Shown here: positions 61,527 to 64,000 of the stretch, piece by piece | How positions within the stretch are numbered: the stretch's first letter is position 1 | Layout: every line of letters starts with the position of its first letter | Assembly: GCA_048498155.1 (NCBI GenBank) | Contig: JBEHYN010000006.1 | Coordinates: forward strand, 1 to 64,000 | DNA: 64,000 bases | Reading direction: 5' to 3' | From: BOG-938 sp048498155 | GTDB lineage: Bacteria > Pseudomonadota > Alphaproteobacteria > Caulobacterales > Caulobacteraceae | Notes under the pieces: model-generated | Seen by the model: the letters and a program-made list of their open reading frames with translations, nothing else | What the model was told of the DNA's origin: nothing | Databases searched by the model: none | Translations under genes and position numbers: made by a program

Positions 61527-62609
61527 TTGACAAGCCGCAGGCGCGCGCACGTTAGGTCCGGTGCGGTCGCCGCGCTGGCCGCCATTTGTGGAATGGCGGT
61601 TGGTCCAGGGTCCAGTCGCGCGCAACAGCCCCTGCGCTACCAGGTCGACCGGTCTTGGCCCAAGACATTCCCGGACCATTGGGTGTTCGGCGCGATCGGC
61701 GGCCTGTGCGTAGACGCCCAGGACCATGTGTTCATTCTCCACCGGCAGGACCCGCCCGCGAGCGACTTCAACGCCGGCCATCTCGCCCCGCCCGTCATTG
61801 AGGTCGACTCCCAAGGCAATCTGGTCAACGCCTGGGGCGATCCCAAGCTGATCGATCCGCGCCTGCACAGCTGCGCCTTCGACAAGGAAGGCAATATCTG
61901 GATCGGCAGCGCGCCCTCCGGCATGGTCCAAAAGTACGCCCACGACGGCAAGCTTCTCCTGCAGGTGGGCAAGAAGGGCGTGTACGACACCTCTGATGGC
62001 ACTGAAAAGGGAAGGCCGCTGAACTCCGATGCGGCCGTGTTCACCCAGCCCTCCAGCATCTGGATCGATCCGGCCGACGGCGATGTCTATGTCTCGGACG
62101 GCGAAGGGCCGCACGGGAACCGACGCATTGTCGTGATGGACAAGAGCGGAAAGTTCTTGCGGCAATGGACGCCGGACGCGACCTCGATCCACTGCATGGG
62201 GGTGGCGCGGGACGGATTGTTCTATCTGTGTGATCGCCCCGGCGGGCGCATCCTGGTCTATGAAAAGACGGGCAAATTCAAGAAGAGCCTGAACGTTCCC
62301 TGGACCCCTTACACCCCGCCCGCCGACGGCAAGGCCAAGGAGAGCGGCGGCTCGGTGGTGTCGCTCGATTTCTCCCACGACGCCCACCAGTCGATGATTT
62401 ACCTGCTCAGCCAGAACAACGACAATGTCGCGATCCTCGATCGGCGGAGCGGAAAAATCCTATCCACCTTCGGCGATGGCGCCGGCCACTTTCCAGGGCA
62501 ATTCGATCAGCCCCACGGCTTAGCCACAGATTCGCACGACAACGTCTATGTCTCCGAGAACCGCGGGCGCAGGGTTCAGAAATTCGTACCTGGGACGCCG
62601 CCGCCGTGA
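61527..62609 (+). CDS. Exported NHL-repeat beta-propeller protein
   Basis: 360 residues. Arg-rich start TSRRRAHVRSGAVAALAAI suggests an export signal, possibly Tat. Propeller repeats: WVFGAIGGLCVDAQDHVFILHR, SCAFDKEGNIWIGS, SSIWIDPADGDVYVSDGEG, GHFPGQFDQPHGLATDSHDNVYVSENRGRRVQKF. NHL propellers bind ligands or act as lyases, as in peptidyl-amidoglycolate lyase; which applies is unclear. TTG start at 61527. Ends in an intrinsic terminator. Confidence 0.82.
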   Translation: MTSRRRAHVRSGAVAALAAICGMAVGPGSSRAQQPLRYQVDRSWPKTFPDHWVFGAIGGLCVDAQDHVFILHRQDPPASDFNAGHLAPPVIEVDSQGNLVNAWGDPKLIDPRLHSCAFDKEGNIWIGSAPSGMVQKYAHDGKLLLQVGKKGVYDTSDGTEKGRPLNSDAAVFTQPSSIWIDPADGDVYVSDGEGPHGNRRIVVMDKSGKFLRQWTPDATSIHCMGVARDGLFYLCDRPGGRILVYEKTGKFKKSLNVPWTPYTPPADGKAKESGGSVVSLDFSHDAHQSMIYLLSQNNDNVAILDRRSGKILSTFGDGAGHFPGQFDQPHGLATDSHDNVYVSENRGRRVQKFVPGTPPP

Positions 62610-62620
62610 AGCGGCGTTTT
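62599..62620 (+). terminator. Intrinsic terminator after the NHL gene
   Basis: CGCCGC (62599-62604), six-base loop, GCGGCG (62611-62616), then TTTT. The stop codon of the NHL gene lies in the loop, so this closes the ankyrin D-NHL transcript. Confidence 0.65.
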
Positions 62621-62776
62621 GATTGCCGTAGTTAAACCCTAATAGTTGTGTGTTGTCGGCTCAGTTGCACCTGAATTTTCCAGGTTGTAGGCTCTATCAG
62701 CCTTGGTTGAACTCAACGTCGTGAAATCGAATTTTTAAGAACATTGGCGTATCATCCAAGGAGTGAGGAGGGATTT

Positions 62777-63019
62777 ATGCCGGCTTTCGAAGCTCAAGAT
62801 TCTGCCGCAGGTCCCGCCGATGGCCCGGCCGCCCGTGCTGGTCACGCTGAGGGCGCACGGGCCGACGATCCCTTGGTGCCCGAAGCGCCCTCGTCGCAGC
62901 CGGCCGCGCCCAAGCGTTCGTCTCCGGCCAAGGGCATATTGATCGCCGCCGTGCCTGCCGCCTTGTTATGGTGGGGCATTGTCGCCGGTCTGCACGCACT
63001 CTTTCAGCACAGGCATTGA
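62777..63019 (+). CDS. Small protein with a C-terminal membrane span
   Basis: 80 residues: polar Ala/Pro/Glu-rich N-terminus, then one hydrophobic segment (about 54-74: GILIAAVPAALLWWGIVAGLHALF) and FQHRH. ATG 62777 has GGAGGGA upstream; an ATG at 62744 is in frame but lacks a site. No family recognised. Confidence 0.6.
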   Translation: MPAFEAQDSAAGPADGPAARAGHAEGARADDPLVPEAPSSQPAAPKRSSPAKGILIAAVPAALLWWGIVAGLHALFQHRH

Positions 63020-63092
63020 ATTCAGACAGGGTGTGCCCGTGGCTCGCGCGAGGGAGTAGGATAGCGTCTTAACCCCGCACAAAAGCGCCGAC

Positions 63093-63215
63093 ATGAGCAA
63101 GATCACCTACGAGATCGTCGAACATGACGGCGGCTGGGCCTATCGGGCAGAGGGCGTCTGGCATGACGAGATCGCCTCCGGCGGCGACCGACCTGATACC
63201 GAGGTCAAGGGTTAG
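63093..63215 (+). pseudogene. DUF2188-like remnant with an internal deletion
   Basis: 40 codons. The N-terminus SKITYEIVEHDGGWAYR looks like the start of DUF2188 proteins, and the rest, GVWHDEIASGGDRPDTEV, looks like their C-terminus. The central 35 or so residues expected between them are missing, without a frameshift. No ribosome site is obvious. Either a deletion product or a shortened functional form. Confidence 0.5.
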
Positions 63216-63240
63216 TTCAAATCGACATTCGGGGATTGCT

Positions 63241-64000
63241 CTAGGCTTGGGCGCCTTGGGTCGCCGGTCTGACAGGGTCATTGGAGCACAGCGCGGCGTC
63301 CATGGCCTGCAGCAAGGCTGTCATATCAATGGGTTTGGCCACCACGCCATCCATGCCTGCGGCCAAATAGGCATCGACCTGCTCCTGCATGACATTGGCA
63401 GTCACCGCCACGATCGGCGTGCGCGTCTGCCCGTTTTCCTGTTCGCGTCGGCGAATTTCACCCGTTGCTTCGACGCCGTTCATTTCCGGCATCTGGATAT
63501 CCATCAGGATTAAGTCAAAGCGCCGGGCCCCGAAAGCGGCCACCGCCTCACGGCCGTTGGCGGTCATGGTGAGGTCCACGCCAAGGGGTTCGAGGATGGC
63601 GTTCAGCACGAGCTGATTGGTTGGATTGTCTTCGGCCGCCAGGATGACAAGCGAGGGGTCTTGCGTGTCTGTAGGCTCGGCAGTTTGAGCCGGCTCTTGA
63701 GTTTGCGGCCCAACAGCCCGTTCCAAGGGAAGGTCGAAGGTGAAGGTAGAGCCCGCGTTTTCAGCGCTCTCCACTTGAAGCTCGCCGCCCATCAGCGCCA
63801 CTAGGCGCTGGGCCATCGTCAGGCCCAGGCCCGCGCCGCCGAAACGGCGCGTGGCTGAGCTGTCCGCCTGAGTAAAGGCTTGGAAGATCAGGGTGCGCAT
63901 GTCGCCGCCCACCCCTATTCCGGTGTCCTGGACTGCAATTCGCAGGCCGGCTGGCAGACATTGGGCGCGCACGGTCACCCGGCCGTGCTCGGTAAACTTG
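63241..64000 (-). CDS. Hybrid sensor histidine kinase/response regulator (C-terminal part)
   Basis: Runs off the right edge; its N-terminus is outside the window. Visible: the end of the HATPase domain (KFTEHGRVTVRA, VQDTGIGV, GAGLGLTMAQRLVALMGG), a short linker, then a receiver domain with ILAAEDNPTNQLVL, phospho-acceptor in LILMDIQMPEMNG, and VAKPID lysine. No Hpt domain follows. Membrane or sensor parts cannot be seen. Confidence 0.9.
   Translation of the reverse strand, partial: KFTEHGRVTVRAQCLPAGLRIAVQDTGIGVGGDMRTLIFQAFTQADSSATRRFGGAGLGLTMAQRLVALMGGELQVESAENAGSTFTFDLPLERAVGPQTQEPAQTAEPTDTQDPSLVILAAEDNPTNQLVLNAILEPLGVDLTMTANGREAVAAFGARRFDLILMDIQMPEMNGVEATGEIRRREQENGQTRTPIVAVTANVMQEQVDAYLAAGMDGVVAKPIDMTALLQAMDAALCSNDPVRPATQGAQA

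Overview
The window comes from a GC-rich alphaproteobacterium, most likely a member of the Caulobacterales (Caulobacter/Phenylobacterium relatives). Pointers are a TipF-type degenerate EAL flagellar protein, a perfect CtrA-type box (TTAA-N7-TTAA) upstream of a receiver-domain gene, a DUF3035 (BamF-like) lipoprotein beside ileS-lspA, a double-length dCTP deaminase, a MutL with the endonuclease motif, and GC-rich palindromic intergenic repeats. This placement is inferred from gene content; no database search was possible.

Layout. 0.1-2.2 kb: RNA modification genes (tadA divergent from rluB-rsmD). 2.35-4.3 kb: accessory patch with a MerR/P-loop fusion and a HigBA-like toxin-antitoxin pair. 4.3-17.2 kb: housekeeping genes, mostly on the minus strand (mutL, DUF3035 lipoprotein, lspA, ileS, ribF, MaoC and HAD proteins, DUF938 methyltransferase, a DEAD-box helicase). 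17.2-17.5 kb: two nested inverted-repeat structures. 17.6-28.7 kb: RraB-like protein, tipF, an MFS exporter, a SemiSWEET gene, phoR-phoU-phoB without pst genes, a phytanoyl-CoA dioxygenase-like protein, a receiver-domain protein, an AsmA-family protein. 28.7-38.7 kb: argD-argF-hslO, metZ, an exported superoxide-reductase-like protein, dcd, tRNA-Gly(CCC), a solute-binding protein and a polytopic membrane protein.

The remarkable part is 38.7-62.6 kb. A unit of about 5.45 kb occurs in tandem: an exported ankyrin-repeat protein on the plus strand, diverging from an exported cytochrome-c-like DUF1587/1595/1592/1588/1585 protein on the minus strand, which is followed by a Tat-exported DUF1552 protein. 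There are four DUF1592 genes, four ankyrin genes and three DUF1552 genes. In the leftmost unit two SUMF1-fold genes, lacking the formylglycine-forming cysteines, take the DUF1552 position. All four divergent gaps keep the same promoter pair (minus: TTGACA-N18-GATAAY; plus: TGGACG-N16-TAGTAT or TAAAAT). Every DUF1592 protein has two CxxCH haem motifs, and every ankyrin protein has a Cys-Cys pair at the same place. I infer a multi-paralog extracytoplasmic redox system whose substrate is unknown. The right flank carries an NHL-type beta-propeller gene, and the window ends inside a hybrid histidine kinase.
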